Positions 1 to 8,846 of a stretch of DNA of 64,000 bases are shown one piece after another. The notes beneath the pieces are model-generated. The model had not been told where the DNA came from, made no database searches, and was given only the letters and a program-made list of their open reading frames with translations. The stretch's first letter is position 1, and each line of letters opens with the position of its first letter. The position numbers and the translations under genes were made by a program. This stretch comes from Cellulomonas sp. Its GTDB lineage: Bacteria; Actinomycetota; Actinomycetes; Actinomycetales; Cellulomonadaceae. The stretch spans positions 429,606 to 493,605 of the forward strand of contig NZ_JAGIBD010000001.1 in NCBI RefSeq assembly GCF_017744555.1. The letters run 5' to 3'.

Positions 1-170
1 CGTCGTCTTCGGCACAGGGCCAGTCAACCAGCCGCCGACGACACGGTCGCACCGGTCCGCCCCACGGGCGGCAGCGGGCCGGCGGGCGCGAACGGCCGGC
101 GGCGCGAGCGACCGGCGGGTGCGGTTCGCAGGTCGGAGTCGGCCGACCGGTCCCGGTGACGCCGTCTGGC

Positions 171-1478
171 TCAGTCCGTCGGCTCCCCGGCGACGGTCGC
201 GGCGAGCTCGCCGGCCGCGACCCGGATCCGCAGCGCGTCGCCCGACTCCACGTCCGCGGGGTCGCGGACCACGTGCCCGTCGGTGCGCTGCACGACCGCG
301 TACCCACGCTCGAGCGTCGCCGCGGGCGACAGCGCCCGGACCTGCGCCCGCAGACCGGCGATCTCCGCGAAGCCGTGGACGAGCCCGGTGTGCAGCGCGC
401 GCCGGGCGGTGTCCCGCAGCGTGTGCAGCCGCGTCTCGTGCGCGTCGACCAGCGTCGCCGGCTGGGCGAGCGCGGGCCGGCTGCGCCAGTGGTCCAGCCC
501 CGCCTGCTCACGCGTGAGCCGGTGCGTGATCGCGGCGCGGGCGCGCGTGCGTGCCTGCACGAGCCGGGCACGCTCCTCGGAGACGTCCGGCACGATGCGC
601 TTCGCGGCGTCGGTCGGCGTCGAGGCGCGCAGGTCCGCGACCAGGTCGAGCAGGGGCGAGTCGAGATGGTGCCCGATCGCGCTCACCAGCGGTGTCCGGC
701 ACGCGGCGGCCGCGCGGACCAACGTCTCGTTGCTGAACGGCAGCAGGTCCTCGAACGAGCCGCCGCCGCGCGCGACGACGATGACCTCGACGCGCGGGTC
801 CGCGTCGAGCTCGGCGATCGCGGCGCGCACCTCGGGCACCGCGCGCGGGCCCTGCACGGTGACCCGGCGGATCTCGAACTGCACCGCGGGCCAGCGGGCG
901 CGCGCGTTGGAGACGACGTCGTGCTCGGCGTCGCCCTGCTGCGCGCACACGAGCCCGACGACCGCGGGCAGGAACGGCAGCGGACGCTTGCGGTCGGCGT
1001 CGAACAGGCCCTCCGCGCCGAGCACACCCTTGAGGTGCTCGATCCGGGCCAGCAGCTCGCCGAGACCGACGAGCCGAAGGTCGTCCGCCGCGAACGTCAG
1101 GTCGCCCTTCTTCGCGTGGAACTGCGGCCGGGCGTGGACCACGAGGTGCGAGCCGTCGGCCAGCCGGTCCGCGATCGGCGCGATCGCCCGCGCCGGGGCG
1201 GTCACCGACAGCGACATGTCGAGGTCGGTGTCCCGCAGCGTGAGGAAGTACAGGGTGTTCCAGCGCTTGAGGTTGAGCACCTGACCCTCGACCCACACCG
1301 GGGGCATCCGGGCGATGTAGTCCGCGATCTTCGGCGCGAGATGGCGCACCGGCCAGGGGCGCTCGGGGGTGGTGTCGCCCGCCTTGAGCGGCAGCGGCCC
1401 CGCGGACGCCCGCACGGTGCCGTCGGGCGTGTCCGGACGGTCCAGCCGGTCCGACGCAGCGGCGGGTTCGATGCTCAC
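171..1478 (-). CDS. xseA: Exodeoxyribonuclease VII large subunit
   Basis: Large subunit of ExoVII, which with XseB degrades single-stranded DNA to acid-soluble oligonucleotides in the cytoplasm. The N-terminal OB-fold is visible (PWPVRHLAPKIADYI, PPVWVEGQVLNL), followed by the catalytic domain (ARGGGSFEDLLPFSNE, TPLVSAIGHH, STPTDAAKRIVP). The track begins at GTG 1502. I prefer GTG 1478, because a CAGGCT -10-like box ends 7 bases upstream, the leaderless spacing seen elsewhere here; conserved sequence begins further inside either way. xseB is expected just downstream, beyond position 1. I could not identify its start in bases 1-170, so the partner is unproven. Divergent from ispH. Confidence 0.95.
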   Translation of the reverse strand: MSIEPAAASDRLDRPDTPDGTVRASAGPLPLKAGDTTPERPWPVRHLAPKIADYIARMPPVWVEGQVLNLKRWNTLYFLTLRDTDLDMSLSVTAPARAIAPIADRLADGSHLVVHARPQFHAKKGDLTFAADDLRLVGLGELLARIEHLKGVLGAEGLFDADRKRPLPFLPAVVGLVCAQQGDAEHDVVSNARARWPAVQFEIRRVTVQGPRAVPEVRAAIAELDADPRVEVIVVARGGGSFEDLLPFSNETLVRAAAACRTPLVSAIGHHLDSPLLDLVADLRASTPTDAAKRIVPDVSEERARLVQARTRARAAITHRLTREQAGLDHWRSRPALAQPATLVDAHETRLHTLRDTARRALHTGLVHGFAEIAGLRAQVRALSPAATLERGYAVVQRTDGHVVRDPADVESGDALRIRVAAGELAATVAGEPTD

Positions 1479-1594
1479 CCGGCCAAGCCTGCCCCATGAC
1501 ACCGACAGCGTGCGGCCGTGTGCTCCGCGTGCAGGACGCGTGCAGGTGCACCGCCCGCCGGGGGCACGGGCCGGGTCGCGGGCTGCGGCGACCG

Positions 1595-1600
1595 TAGACT
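1595..1600 (+). promoter_or_regulatory. -10 box (TAGACT) of ispH, leaderless spacing
   Basis: TAGACT matches the actinobacterial TANNNT -10. Six bases separate it from the GTG at 1607, so transcription should begin at or next to the start codon and the mRNA should lack a 5' leader. No Shine-Dalgarno is visible, which agrees. Confidence 0.6.
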
Positions 1601-1606
1601 CACGAC

Positions 1607-2704
1607 GTGACGTCCTCGAACACCGGCGCGCCCGTCGCGCCGACCGACGCAGCCGGCGAGCCCCGCGCCGCCGCTGCCGCGACCGCCACCCCCGACCGCG
1701 CCAAGCGCGTGCTGCTCGCGGCGCCCCGCGGCTACTGCGCGGGCGTCGACCGCGCCGTCGTGGCCGTCGAGAAGGCGCTCGAGCACTACGGCGCGCCGGT
1801 GTACGTCCGCAAGGAGATCGTGCACAACAAGTTCGTCGTGGAGACGCTCGCCGCCCGCGGCGCCGTGTTCGTCGACGACACGGACGAGGTCCCCGAGGGT
1901 GCCCGCGTCGTGTTCTCCGCGCACGGAGTCTCGCCTGCCGTCCACGCCGCGGCCGCGGCCCGGTCGCTGCAGACGATCGACGCGACCTGCCCGCTCGTCA
2001 CCAAGGTGCACAAGGAGGCCGTGCGGTTCGCGGCCGACGACTTCGACATCCTGCTCATCGGCCACGACGGCCACGAGGAGGTCGAGGGCACGCAGGGTGA
2101 GGCGCCGGATCACATCCAGGTCGTGAACTCGCCCGACGCCGTCGAGCACATCGAGGTCCGCGACCCCGAGCGTGTCGTGTGGATCTCGCAGACCACGCTG
2201 TCGGTCGACGAGACCATGGAGACGGTCCGCCGCCTGCGCCAGAAGTTCCCGCACCTGCAGGACCCGCCGAGCGACGACATCTGCTACGCGACGCAGAACC
2301 GGCAGGTCGCCGTGAAGAAGCTCGCGCCCGAGTGCGACGTGGTCATCACCGTCGGCTCGGCGAACTCGTCGAACTCGGTGCGGCTCGTCGAGGTGGCGCT
2401 CGAGGCCGGTGCGCGCTCGTCGTACCGGATCGACACCGCCCAGGAGATCGACCCGGCGTGGCTCGTCGGCGCGACGACCGTCGGCGTCACGTCCGGGGCG
2501 TCCGTGCCGGAGATCCTCGTCCGTGACGTGCTCGACGCGCTCGCCGGGCACGGGTTCGGCCAGGTCGAGGAGGTGCGTACCGCGACCGAGGACCTCATGT
2601 TCTCGCTGCCCCGCGAGCTCCGCGCCGACCTCAAGGCCGCCGGCAACCCGGCGACCACGCCGCGTCGCGAGGGCCGCCGGTCCCTGGACGTCCAGCCCGC
2701 CTGA
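1607..2704 (+). CDS. ispH: 4-hydroxy-3-methylbut-2-enyl diphosphate reductase (IspH/LytB)
   Basis: Last enzyme of the MEP isoprenoid pathway; it reduces HMBPP to IPP and DMAPP with a [4Fe-4S] cluster in the cytoplasm. The three cluster cysteines are visible in [22 protein letters not shown] and [11 protein letters not shown]. The substrate-binding histidines lie in [11 protein letters not shown] and FSAHGVS, and the [10 protein letters not shown] loop is intact. At 365 residues it is longer than many family members because of an Ala/Thr-rich N-terminus of about 35 residues and a short basic tail. GTG 1607 fits the leaderless -10 upstream. It converges on rmuC, and its last codons lie in a 35-bp tandem repeat. 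Confidence 0.97.
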   Translation: MTSSNTGAPVAPTDAAGEPRAAAAATATPDRAKRVLLAAPRGYCAGVDRAVVAVEKALEHYGAPVYVRKEIVHNKFVVETLAARGAVFVDDTDEVPEGARVVFSAHGVSPAVHAAAAARSLQTIDATCPLVTKVHKEAVRFAADDFDILLIGHDGHEEVEGTQGEAPDHIQVVNSPDAVEHIEVRDPERVVWISQTTLSVDETMETVRRLRQKFPHLQDPPSDDICYATQNRQVAVKKLAPECDVVITVGSANSSNSVRLVEVALEAGARSSYRIDTAQEIDPAWLVGATTVGVTSGASVPEILVRDVLDALAGHGFGQVEEVRTATEDLMFSLPRELRADLKAAGNPATTPRREGRRSLDVQPA

Positions 2705-2793
2705 CGGCGTTCAGGCCGTCGGACGTCCAGCCCACGTGGCGGCGTTCGGGCCGTCGGCCGTCCAGCCCGCCTGGCGGCGTTCAGGCTGTCGTC
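2689..2793. repeat. Three 35-bp tandem repeats at the ispH/rmuC junction
   Basis: Units start at 2689, 2724 and 2759, each beginning CGTCCAGCCC. The first unit contains GCCTGA-N6-TCAGGC, which can form a hairpin and holds the ispH stop. The third holds the rmuC stop on the other strand. The copies differ at only a few positions, so the array looks like recent duplication of a bidirectional terminator together with the 3' gene ends. Confidence 0.85.
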
Positions 2794-4226
2794 GCGGTCG
2801 CGCCGCCCTCGTCGGTCGTGGCCGGTCGGACGGCGTCGCGGAGCGACTGCTCGTCGCGGTCCGCCCCCTCGGGACCGAGCGCGAGCCGGTCGAGCGTGTC
2901 ACGGTCCAGCATCGCGCGGTCGAGCGTGACGACCTGCTCCTCGGCCGACGCGACCAGCTCGGGCGCCGTCACGACGGACAGCTGCGGGTTCACGGGCGCG
3001 GGCGTCGGCAGGTCGCCGTCGACCACGTCGAGCGTCGCGAACCGCCGGGCGCTCACGAGCACGCGGGTCTCGAGCGACGACACCGTCTGGTTGTAGGCCC
3101 CCGCGGCGGAGTCGATCGCGCGGCCGAGGCGGGCGAGGTGCGCTCCCATGGTCGCGAGCCGGCCGTGCAGCTCCTTGCCGAGCGAGAGGACGGCCTGGGC
3201 GTTGTCGGCGAGGGCGTCCTGCCGCCAGGCGTAGGCGACCGTGCGCAGCAGGGTCAGCAGCGTCACGGGTGTCGCGATCACGACGTTGTGCTCGAACGCG
3301 TACTCGATGAGCCCCGGGTCCTGCTCGGCGGCGGCGTGCAGGAACGACTCGGCAGGCACGAACATCACGACGAGCTCGGGCGCGGGCGCGAACTGGTCCC
3401 AGTAGCGCTTCGCCGCGAGGTCGTCGACGTGCTTGCGGACGTGCCGGGCGTGCGCGGCGAGCCGGTCGGCCCGCACGGCCTCGTCGGTCGTCTGCACCGC
3501 GTCGAGGAACCCGAGGAACGCGACCTTGGAGTCGACCACGATCTGCTTGCCGCCCGCCAGGCGCACGACCATGTCGGGCCGCAGGAGGCCGTCGTCGGTG
3601 CGCACCTGCTCCTGCTCCACGAAGTCGACGTGCGCGAGCATGCCCGCGGCCTCGACAACGCGCCGGAGCTGGACCTCGCCCCACCGCCCGCGCACCTGCG
3701 AGGACCGCAGCGCGGTGACGAGCTGCGACGTCTCGCCGCGGAGCTGGTCGGACGCGGCGCGCATCGCCCGCACCTGCTCACCGAGCGCGGCGTGGCCCTC
3801 GGCGCGTGCCTTCTCGGCGGTCGACAGCTCGGCCCGGACGTGCTCGAGGGTGCGCGCGAGGGGCTCGACCATCGCCCGTACGGCCTGCTCGCGCTGCGCG
3901 AGCTCGCCGACCTGCGTCTGGTGGTCGGCGGCGAACCGCTGGTGCGCGAGGGCGAGGAACTGGTCGGTGCTCGTCGCGAGCGCGTCTGCGGCCAGGGCCC
4001 GGAACTGCTCCGCGAGCCGCTCGGAGTCGGCCCGCGCGGCGTCGAGCCGCTCGGCGGTCGCCGCCCGCTCGGCGTCGAGCGCCGCACGGGCGCGCGCGGC
4101 GTCCACCTCGGCGGCGCGCAGCCGGTCGGCGACCCCTGCCGCGGACCGCGACGACGCGAGGAGCCACGCGACGACACCGCCCACGACGAGGCCGAGCGCG
4201 AGGCCGACCAGCATCCCTGTGTCCAT
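2781..4226 (-). CDS. rmuC: DNA recombination protein RmuC
   Basis: RmuC-family nuclease-fold protein that limits recombination at inverted repeats; its exact activity is poorly known. An N-terminal membrane helix (LVGLALGLVVGGVVAWLLA) is followed by a long Ala/Glu/Arg-rich coiled coil to about residue 180. The RmuC domain follows, with RGRWGEVQLRRVVEAAGM, LAGGKQIVVDSKVAFLGFL and FVPAESFLHAA. I moved the start from the track's 4250 to ATG 4226 (MDTGMLVGL), preceded by a GAGAGGG-type ribosome site. The C-terminus (about 80 residues) is Asp/Ala-rich and variable. Its stop sits in the 35-bp repeat shared with ispH. Confidence 0.93.
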   Translation of the reverse strand: MDTGMLVGLALGLVVGGVVAWLLASSRSAAGVADRLRAAEVDAARARAALDAERAATAERLDAARADSERLAEQFRALAADALATSTDQFLALAHQRFAADHQTQVGELAQREQAVRAMVEPLARTLEHVRAELSTAEKARAEGHAALGEQVRAMRAASDQLRGETSQLVTALRSSQVRGRWGEVQLRRVVEAAGMLAHVDFVEQEQVRTDDGLLRPDMVVRLAGGKQIVVDSKVAFLGFLDAVQTTDEAVRADRLAAHARHVRKHVDDLAAKRYWDQFAPAPELVVMFVPAESFLHAAAEQDPGLIEYAFEHNVVIATPVTLLTLLRTVAYAWRQDALADNAQAVLSLGKELHGRLATMGAHLARLGRAIDSAAGAYNQTVSSLETRVLVSARRFATLDVVDGDLPTPAPVNPQLSVVTAPELVASAEEQVVTLDRAMLDRDTLDRLALGPEGADRDEQSLRDAVRPATTDEGGATATTA

Positions 4227-4308
4227 GGCCCGCACCCTCTCAGGCACCACCGACAGCCGCCCGGCCGGCGCACCCGGACGGGGGCCTGACCAGGCACGGG
4301 GCGGGTCC

Positions 4309-4314
4309 TATGCT
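4309..4314 (+). promoter_or_regulatory. -10 box (TATGCT), leaderless spacing
   Basis: TATGCT ends 6 bases before ATG 4321, predicting a leaderless transcript for the ABC ATPase/permease pair. Confidence 0.55.
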
Positions 4315-4320
4315 GGCCGG

Positions 4321-5121
4321 ATGCCGCCCGAGGACGCCCCCTCCACAGCGCCCGTCACGGCGCCGCCCGCCCTGCTGCTGCAGGGGCTGTGGCGGCGGTT
4401 CGGCCAGAAGATCGCGGTCGCCGGCATCGACCTGTCGGTGCCGGCCGGGTCGTTCTACGGGCTCGTCGGGCCGAACGGCGCGGGGAAGACGACGACGCTG
4501 TCGATGGCGACCGGGCTGCTGCAGCCCGACTTCGGCACGGTCCTGGTGCACGGCCGCGACCTGTGGGCGGACCCCGTCGGCGTCAAGGCCACCCTCGGCG
4601 TGCTCCCCGACGGTGTGAAGCTGTTCGACCGGCTCACGGGTGCGCAGCTCATCACGTACGCGGGCCTGCTGCACGGCCTGGACCGCGACACGACCGCGGC
4701 CCGCACGGCCGACCTGCTCGGCGCGCTCGACCTCGCGGCGGACGCGAAGACGCTCGTCGTCGACTACTCGGCGGGCATGACGAAGAAGGTCGCGCTCGCG
4801 TGCGCGCTCGTGCACGCCCCGCGTCTGCTGGTGCTCGACGAGCCGTTCGAGGCGGTCGACCCCGTGTCCGCGGCGAACATCCGGGACATCCTCGCGTCGT
4901 ACGTCGCGAGCGGCGGCACCGTGATCGTGTCGTCGCACGTCATGGACCTGGTCCAGCGCATGTGCGACCACGTCGCCGTGATCGCGGGCGGGCACGTGCT
5001 CGCGGCGGGCACGGTCGACGAGGTGCGCGGCGACGTCAGCCTGGAGGACCGGTTCGTCGAGCTCGTCGGCGGACGCGTCGGCGGGGAGGGGCTCGCGTGG
5101 TTGCGCACCTCGTCCGACTGA
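4321..5121 (+). CDS. ABC transporter ATP-binding protein (ABC-2 exporter type)
   Basis: ATPase of 266 residues that would energise the membrane protein encoded next. Walker A is GPNGAGKTTT, Walker B LLVLDEPFEAVDP, and the H-loop VSSHV. The signature motif is YSAGMTKKVAL, a variant of LSGGQ common in exporter-type ABC ATPases. The track ORF opens far upstream in rmuC antisense; ATG 4321 is chosen because of the TATGCT box six bases before it and because the conserved region begins shortly after. Its 3' end overlaps the permease start by 25 bases, so the two are probably translationally coupled. Substrate unknown. Confidence 0.92.
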   Translation: MPPEDAPSTAPVTAPPALLLQGLWRRFGQKIAVAGIDLSVPAGSFYGLVGPNGAGKTTTLSMATGLLQPDFGTVLVHGRDLWADPVGVKATLGVLPDGVKLFDRLTGAQLITYAGLLHGLDRDTTAARTADLLGALDLAADAKTLVVDYSAGMTKKVALACALVHAPRLLVLDEPFEAVDPVSAANIRDILASYVASGGTVIVSSHVMDLVQRMCDHVAVIAGGHVLAAGTVDEVRGDVSLEDRFVELVGGRVGGEGLAWLRTSSD

Positions 5122-6653
5122 AGCTGACGCTGCTGCGCAACGGCCTGCGGCGCAGCGCGTGGCAGATCGTGGGGCTCGTCGTCGCGGCGCTCTACGGGCT
5201 CGTCGTGCTCGTGCTGGGGGTCGCGGGGCTCGTCACCGCGAGCGCGACCCGCCCGGACCTGCTGCCGACGATCACCGTGCTGCTCGGGTCCGCGCTGGTG
5301 CTCGCGTGGGCGCTCGTGCCGCTGATCGCGTTCGGCGTCGACGCGACCGTGGACCCGGCCAGGTTCGTGCTGTTCCCCATCCCGCGGCGCGCCCTCGTGA
5401 CGGGCCTCGCGATCGGCGCCCTGGTCGGCGTGCCCGGAGCGGTGACCGCGGTGGTGGCGCTCGCCATGGGCGCCGTCTGGTGGCGTGACCCGCTCGCGCT
5501 CGTCGCCGGTGTCGTCGGCTCGGTCGTCGGTGTGCTCACGTGCATCGTCGCGAGCCGCACGACCACGACGCTGATGTCCGCCCTGCTCGCCAAGCGGCGG
5601 TTCCGGGAGGTCCTCGCGGCGCTCGTCGTGCTGCCGTTCATCCTGCTCGGCCCGCTGCTGAGTCAGGCGCACCGGATCGACGTCGGGCCGGGTGCGCTCG
5701 ACCGCGCGGTGCTCGTGCTCGGCTGGACGCCGCTGGGCGCCGCCTGGGCGGTCCCGGCGGCGGTCACCGACGGCGACCCGCTCGGGGCGCTCGCGCGGCT
5801 CGCCGTCGCGCTCGCCACGGTGCTGGTCCTCGCGGCTGTCTGGGACAAGGCGCTCGCGCACGCCGCGGTGAACCCGCCGCACGAGGAGGCGTCGACGAGG
5901 GCGCGCGGGCTGGGCTGGTTCGGCCGGCTCCCCGCGACACCGCTCGGCGCGGTCACCGCCCGCTGCCTCACGTACTGGGTCCGCGACCCGCGCTACGCGA
6001 TGTCGATCGTGTTCATCCCGGTGTTCCCGCTCATCCTGTGGGTCGTCGCCCCCGACAGCCAGCTGCTGCTGTTCGTCGGGCCGATCACCGCGTTCTTCCT
6101 GGGCTGGAGCATCTCGCAGGACGTCTCGTTCGACGGCACGGCCTTCTGGACGCACGTCGCCGCACCGCTGCGCGGGTGGACCGACCGGCTCGGCCGGGTG
6201 CTCGCGGTGTCGCTGCTCGGTCTCCCGGCGGTGCTCGTGTTCGCGGTCGTGCCGACGGTCGCGACCGGGCACGGTGCCGACCTGCCGACCGTGCTCGGGC
6301 TGTCCCTCGGGGCGTTCCTCACGTCACTCGGCGTCGCGAGCGTCGCCTCGGCACTCGTCGTCATGCCCGTGCAGAAGGTCGGGGAGAACCCGTTCGGGTC
6401 CCGCCAGGGCGGGTCCACGGCGGCGATGACGTCGCAGCTCGCGGGGTGGGGCGTCACGTTCGGTCTCACGCTGCCGACGATCGTGCTCGCCGTGGTCGCG
6501 GTGCGGCAGGGGTCGGCGCTGCTCGGCTGGCTCACCGTGCTCGTCGGGCTCGGGCTCGGCGCGACGGTCCTCGCGCAGGGTCTGCGGATCGGCGGCCGTG
6601 CCCTGGAGCGCAACCAGACCCGCCTGCTCAGCCGCCTCGTCTCGTTCCCGTAG
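5097..6653 (+). CDS. ABC transporter permease, polytopic membrane protein
   Basis: Membrane partner of the preceding ATPase, 518 residues. Many hydrophobic segments are visible (for example IVGLVVAALYGLVVLVLGV, VFIPVFPLILWVVA and LLGLPAVLVFAVVPTVATG), about 10-12 in all. I recognise no exact family. Architecture and pairing suggest an ABC-2-type exporter permease of the large actinobacterial kind. The start is GTG 5097, inside the ATPase gene, with GGGGAGGGG just upstream as ribosome site. No substrate can be read from the sequence; lipid, drug or peptide export are all possible. Confidence 0.85.
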   Translation: MVAHLVRLKLTLLRNGLRRSAWQIVGLVVAALYGLVVLVLGVAGLVTASATRPDLLPTITVLLGSALVLAWALVPLIAFGVDATVDPARFVLFPIPRRALVTGLAIGALVGVPGAVTAVVALAMGAVWWRDPLALVAGVVGSVVGVLTCIVASRTTTTLMSALLAKRRFREVLAALVVLPFILLGPLLSQAHRIDVGPGALDRAVLVLGWTPLGAAWAVPAAVTDGDPLGALARLAVALATVLVLAAVWDKALAHAAVNPPHEEASTRARGLGWFGRLPATPLGAVTARCLTYWVRDPRYAMSIVFIPVFPLILWVVAPDSQLLLFVGPITAFFLGWSISQDVSFDGTAFWTHVAAPLRGWTDRLGRVLAVSLLGLPAVLVFAVVPTVATGHGADLPTVLGLSLGAFLTSLGVASVASALVVMPVQKVGENPFGSRQGGSTAAMTSQLAGWGVTFGLTLPTIVLAVVAVRQGSALLGWLTVLVGLGLGATVLAQGLRIGGRALERNQTRLLSRLVSFP

Positions 6654-6686
6654 GGACCTCGCGCTCGGCCGGCCCCGGGCTCGCCG

Positions 6687-6692
6687 TAGACT
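6687..6692 (+). promoter_or_regulatory. -10 box (TAGACT) of ychF, near-leaderless spacing
   Basis: TAGACT ends 8 bases before GTG 6701, with no Shine-Dalgarno between. A leaderless or nearly leaderless mRNA is expected. Confidence 0.55.
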
Positions 6693-6700
6693 TTCCGCCC

Positions 6701-7786
6701 GTGGCTCTCACCATCGGCATCGTCGGCCTGCCCAACGTCGGCAAGTCCACCCTCTTCAACGCCCTGACCCGTGCGCAGGTCCTCGCGGCGAACTATCCGT
6801 TCGCGACGATCGAGCCCAACGTCGGCGTCGTCCCGCTGCCCGACCCGCGCCTGCAGGTGCTCGCCGACCTGTTCGGTTCGGAGCGGATCCTGCCCGCGAC
6901 CGTGTCGTTCGTGGACATCGCGGGCATCGTCAAGGGCGCGAGCGAGGGTGAGGGCCTCGGCAACAAGTTCCTCGCGAACATTCGTGAGGCCGACGCGATC
7001 TGCCAGGTCACGCGCGCGTTCGCCGACCCGGACGTCGTGCACGTCTCGGGCGCCGTGAACCCGAAGGACGACATCGAGATCATCTCGACCGAGCTGATCC
7101 TCGCCGACCTGCAGACCCTCGAGAAGGCGGTGCCGCGTCTCGAGAAGGAGGTCAAGGGCAAGAAGGCCGACCCGGCGCTGCTCGCCGCGGCGCAGGGCGC
7201 CCAGGCCGTCCTCGAGAAGGGCCAGACGCTGTTCGCCGGCGCTGCCGCGGCGGGTCTCGACCCCGAGTACGTCGACCAGCTCCAGCTCATGACGAGCAAG
7301 CCCTTCATCTACGTCTTCAACACCGACGACGCCGGCCTCGCCGACACCGCGATGCAGGACGAGCTGCGCGCGCTCGTCGCCCCCGCCGACGCGATCTTCC
7401 TCGACGCCAAGTTCGAGTCCGAGCTCGTCGAGCTCGAGCCCGACGAGGCGAAGGAGATGCTCGCGGAGAACGGCCAGGAGGAGGCGGGTCTCGACCAGCT
7501 CGCCCGCGTCGGGTTCCACACGCTCGGCCTGCAGTCGTACCTCACGGCCGGCCCCAAGGAGGCCCGCGCCTGGACGATCCACCAGGGCTGGACGGCCCCG
7601 CAGGCCGCCGGCGTGATCCACACGGACTTCCAGAAGGGGTTCATCAAGGCCGAGGTCATCTCGTTCGACGACCTCGTCGCCGCCGGGTCCGTCGCTGCCG
7701 CGCGTGCCGCCGGGAAGGCCCGGATCGAGGGCAAGGACTACGTGATGGCCGACGGCGACGTGGTGGAGTTCCGCTTCAACGTCTGA
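6701..7786 (+). CDS. ychF: Redox-regulated ATPase YchF (Obg family)
   Basis: Ribosome-associated P-loop ATPase of the Obg/TRAFAC group, implicated in translation and stress responses. P-loop GLPNVGKSTLFNALT lies at the N-terminus, and switch II is FVDIAGIVKGASEGEG. The specificity motif is FNTDD rather than NKxD, as in YchF proteins that prefer ATP. A coiled-coil arm and a C-terminal TGS domain (FQKGFIKAEVISFDDL) follow. The 361 residues match the usual length closely. Its reading frame in the track is fused to upstream noise; GTG 6701 gives the family N-terminus MALTIGIVGLPN. Confidence 0.97.
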   Translation: MALTIGIVGLPNVGKSTLFNALTRAQVLAANYPFATIEPNVGVVPLPDPRLQVLADLFGSERILPATVSFVDIAGIVKGASEGEGLGNKFLANIREADAICQVTRAFADPDVVHVSGAVNPKDDIEIISTELILADLQTLEKAVPRLEKEVKGKKADPALLAAAQGAQAVLEKGQTLFAGAAAAGLDPEYVDQLQLMTSKPFIYVFNTDDAGLADTAMQDELRALVAPADAIFLDAKFESELVELEPDEAKEMLAENGQEEAGLDQLARVGFHTLGLQSYLTAGPKEARAWTIHQGWTAPQAAGVIHTDFQKGFIKAEVISFDDLVAAGSVAAARAAGKARIEGKDYVMADGDVVEFRFNV

Positions 7787-7816
7787 CCTCCGCCGTGCCG
7801 GCCAGGACATCACGTC

Positions 7817-7832
7817 GAGCGGCGCGCCGCTC
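7817..7832. terminator. Palindrome between convergent ychF and binding-protein genes
   Basis: GAGCGGCGCGCCGCTC is a perfect 16-base palindrome in the 49-base gap between two convergent genes. It could fold as a cruciform or act as a weak bidirectional terminator; no T-tract follows. Confidence 0.4.
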
Positions 7833-7835
7833 CCG

Positions 7836-8846
7836 CTACCCCTCGGCGAGGATGAGGCCGGGGATGTCGACACGGTGCTCGATCATCCCGTTCGCCAGCA
7901 TGAACTCCTCCGTGGCCTTCAGGGAGGCGACGTCCGCGGCGGTCACTGTCGGGCTGAAGTCGTACTGCTGGAACATCCCGCGGACCGCGCCCAGGCTCAG
8001 GCCTGTCTCGTCGGCCGCCATCGCCAGCGCGTCGTCCGGGCGCTCCGCCATGTAGTCGAGCACGGCGTGGTGCGCCGCGACGAACGCGCTGACGACGGTG
8101 GGGTGCTCGGTGGCGAACGTCCGGCTGGTCGCGACGACGATCGTCGCGCCGACGAGCCCGGTCCCGTCGGTCACGGTCCGGTTGCCCTCGGCGACCGCCT
8201 GGTACGCGGCGGGGCCGGCCAGGAGCGCGGCGTCGACGCTGCCGCCGGCGAGCGCGGCATGAGCGTCCGGGATCGGCATGTCGACGAAGGTGACGTCCTC
8301 CGCCGTGAGACCGCCGCTGGCGAGGTAGGCCAGCAACAGCTGGTGCAGGATCGTGCCCTTCGGGCCGGCCACGGTCTTGCCCTTGAGCTCCGCCGGGGAC
8401 GTCGGACCGTTCGGCCCGGCGACGAGCTGGAAGGCCTCGGGTGAGCGGCTGTAGGTGTCGACGACGGCGATGTCGGCGCCGTTCGCGGCCGCCAGGATGA
8501 CGGACGTCGCACCGACGCCGAAGAGGAACTGGATGTCACCGGACGCGAGCGCGGCGGTCTGCTCGGGGCCGGTCGTGAGCTCCGAGTAGGTCACGTCGAT
8601 CCCGGAGGCCGAGAACGCGTCGGCGAAGATGCCCGCCTTCCGCTCGACGATCGACGGCACGTTGAGCGGCGCCGTCACGTAGGTCACGGCCACCTTGTCG
8701 ATCTCCGGCGCGGCGCTCGTGGCCGCGGCGCTCGGAGCCACAGGGTCGGTGCCGGACGCCCGGTCGGGGCCGGCCGCGCTGCAGCCCGCCAGCAAGGCGC
8801 CGGCGAGCGCGAGCGCGACGGCGAGCTTCGGCGTCTTCTTCGTCAT
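7836..8846 (-). CDS. ABC transporter substrate-binding lipoprotein, SsuA/TauA/THI5-like
   Basis: Extracytoplasmic receptor of an importer, 336 residues. A lipoprotein signal (LALAGALLAGC, lipid Cys near residue 22) is followed by an Ala/Ser/Pro spacer. The binding domain has family features: VTYVTAPLNVPSIVERKAG, GDIQFLFGVGATSVILAA, LKGKTVAGPKGT and AAYQAVAEGN. Nitrate, sulfonate, taurine and pyrimidine-precursor receptors share this fold, so the ligand is not determined. ATG 8846 overlaps the ATPase stop as ATGA. It is the last gene of the hydE-hydF operon, which is an unusual context for this receptor class. Confidence 0.88.
   Translation of the reverse strand: MTKKTPKLAVALALAGALLAGCSAAGPDRASGTDPVAPSAAATSAAPEIDKVAVTYVTAPLNVPSIVERKAGIFADAFSASGIDVTYSELTTGPEQTAALASGDIQFLFGVGATSVILAAANGADIAVVDTYSRSPEAFQLVAGPNGPTSPAELKGKTVAGPKGTILHQLLLAYLASGGLTAEDVTFVDMPIPDAHAALAGGSVDAALLAGPAAYQAVAEGNRTVTDGTGLVGATIVVATSRTFATEHPTVVSAFVAAHHAVLDYMAERPDDALAMAADETGLSLGAVRGMFQQYDFSPTVTAADVASLKATEEFMLANGMIEHRVDIPGLILAEG

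Noticed and set aside
1-170. Start of xseB downstream of xseA
   Set aside because: xseB is expected here, and GTG codons exist near position 15, but too few codons remain to recognise the family.
2409-4289. 626-residue plus-strand ORF over rmuC
   Set aside because: rmuC on the other strand has clear family motifs; this frame is Arg/Gly/Val shadow sequence.
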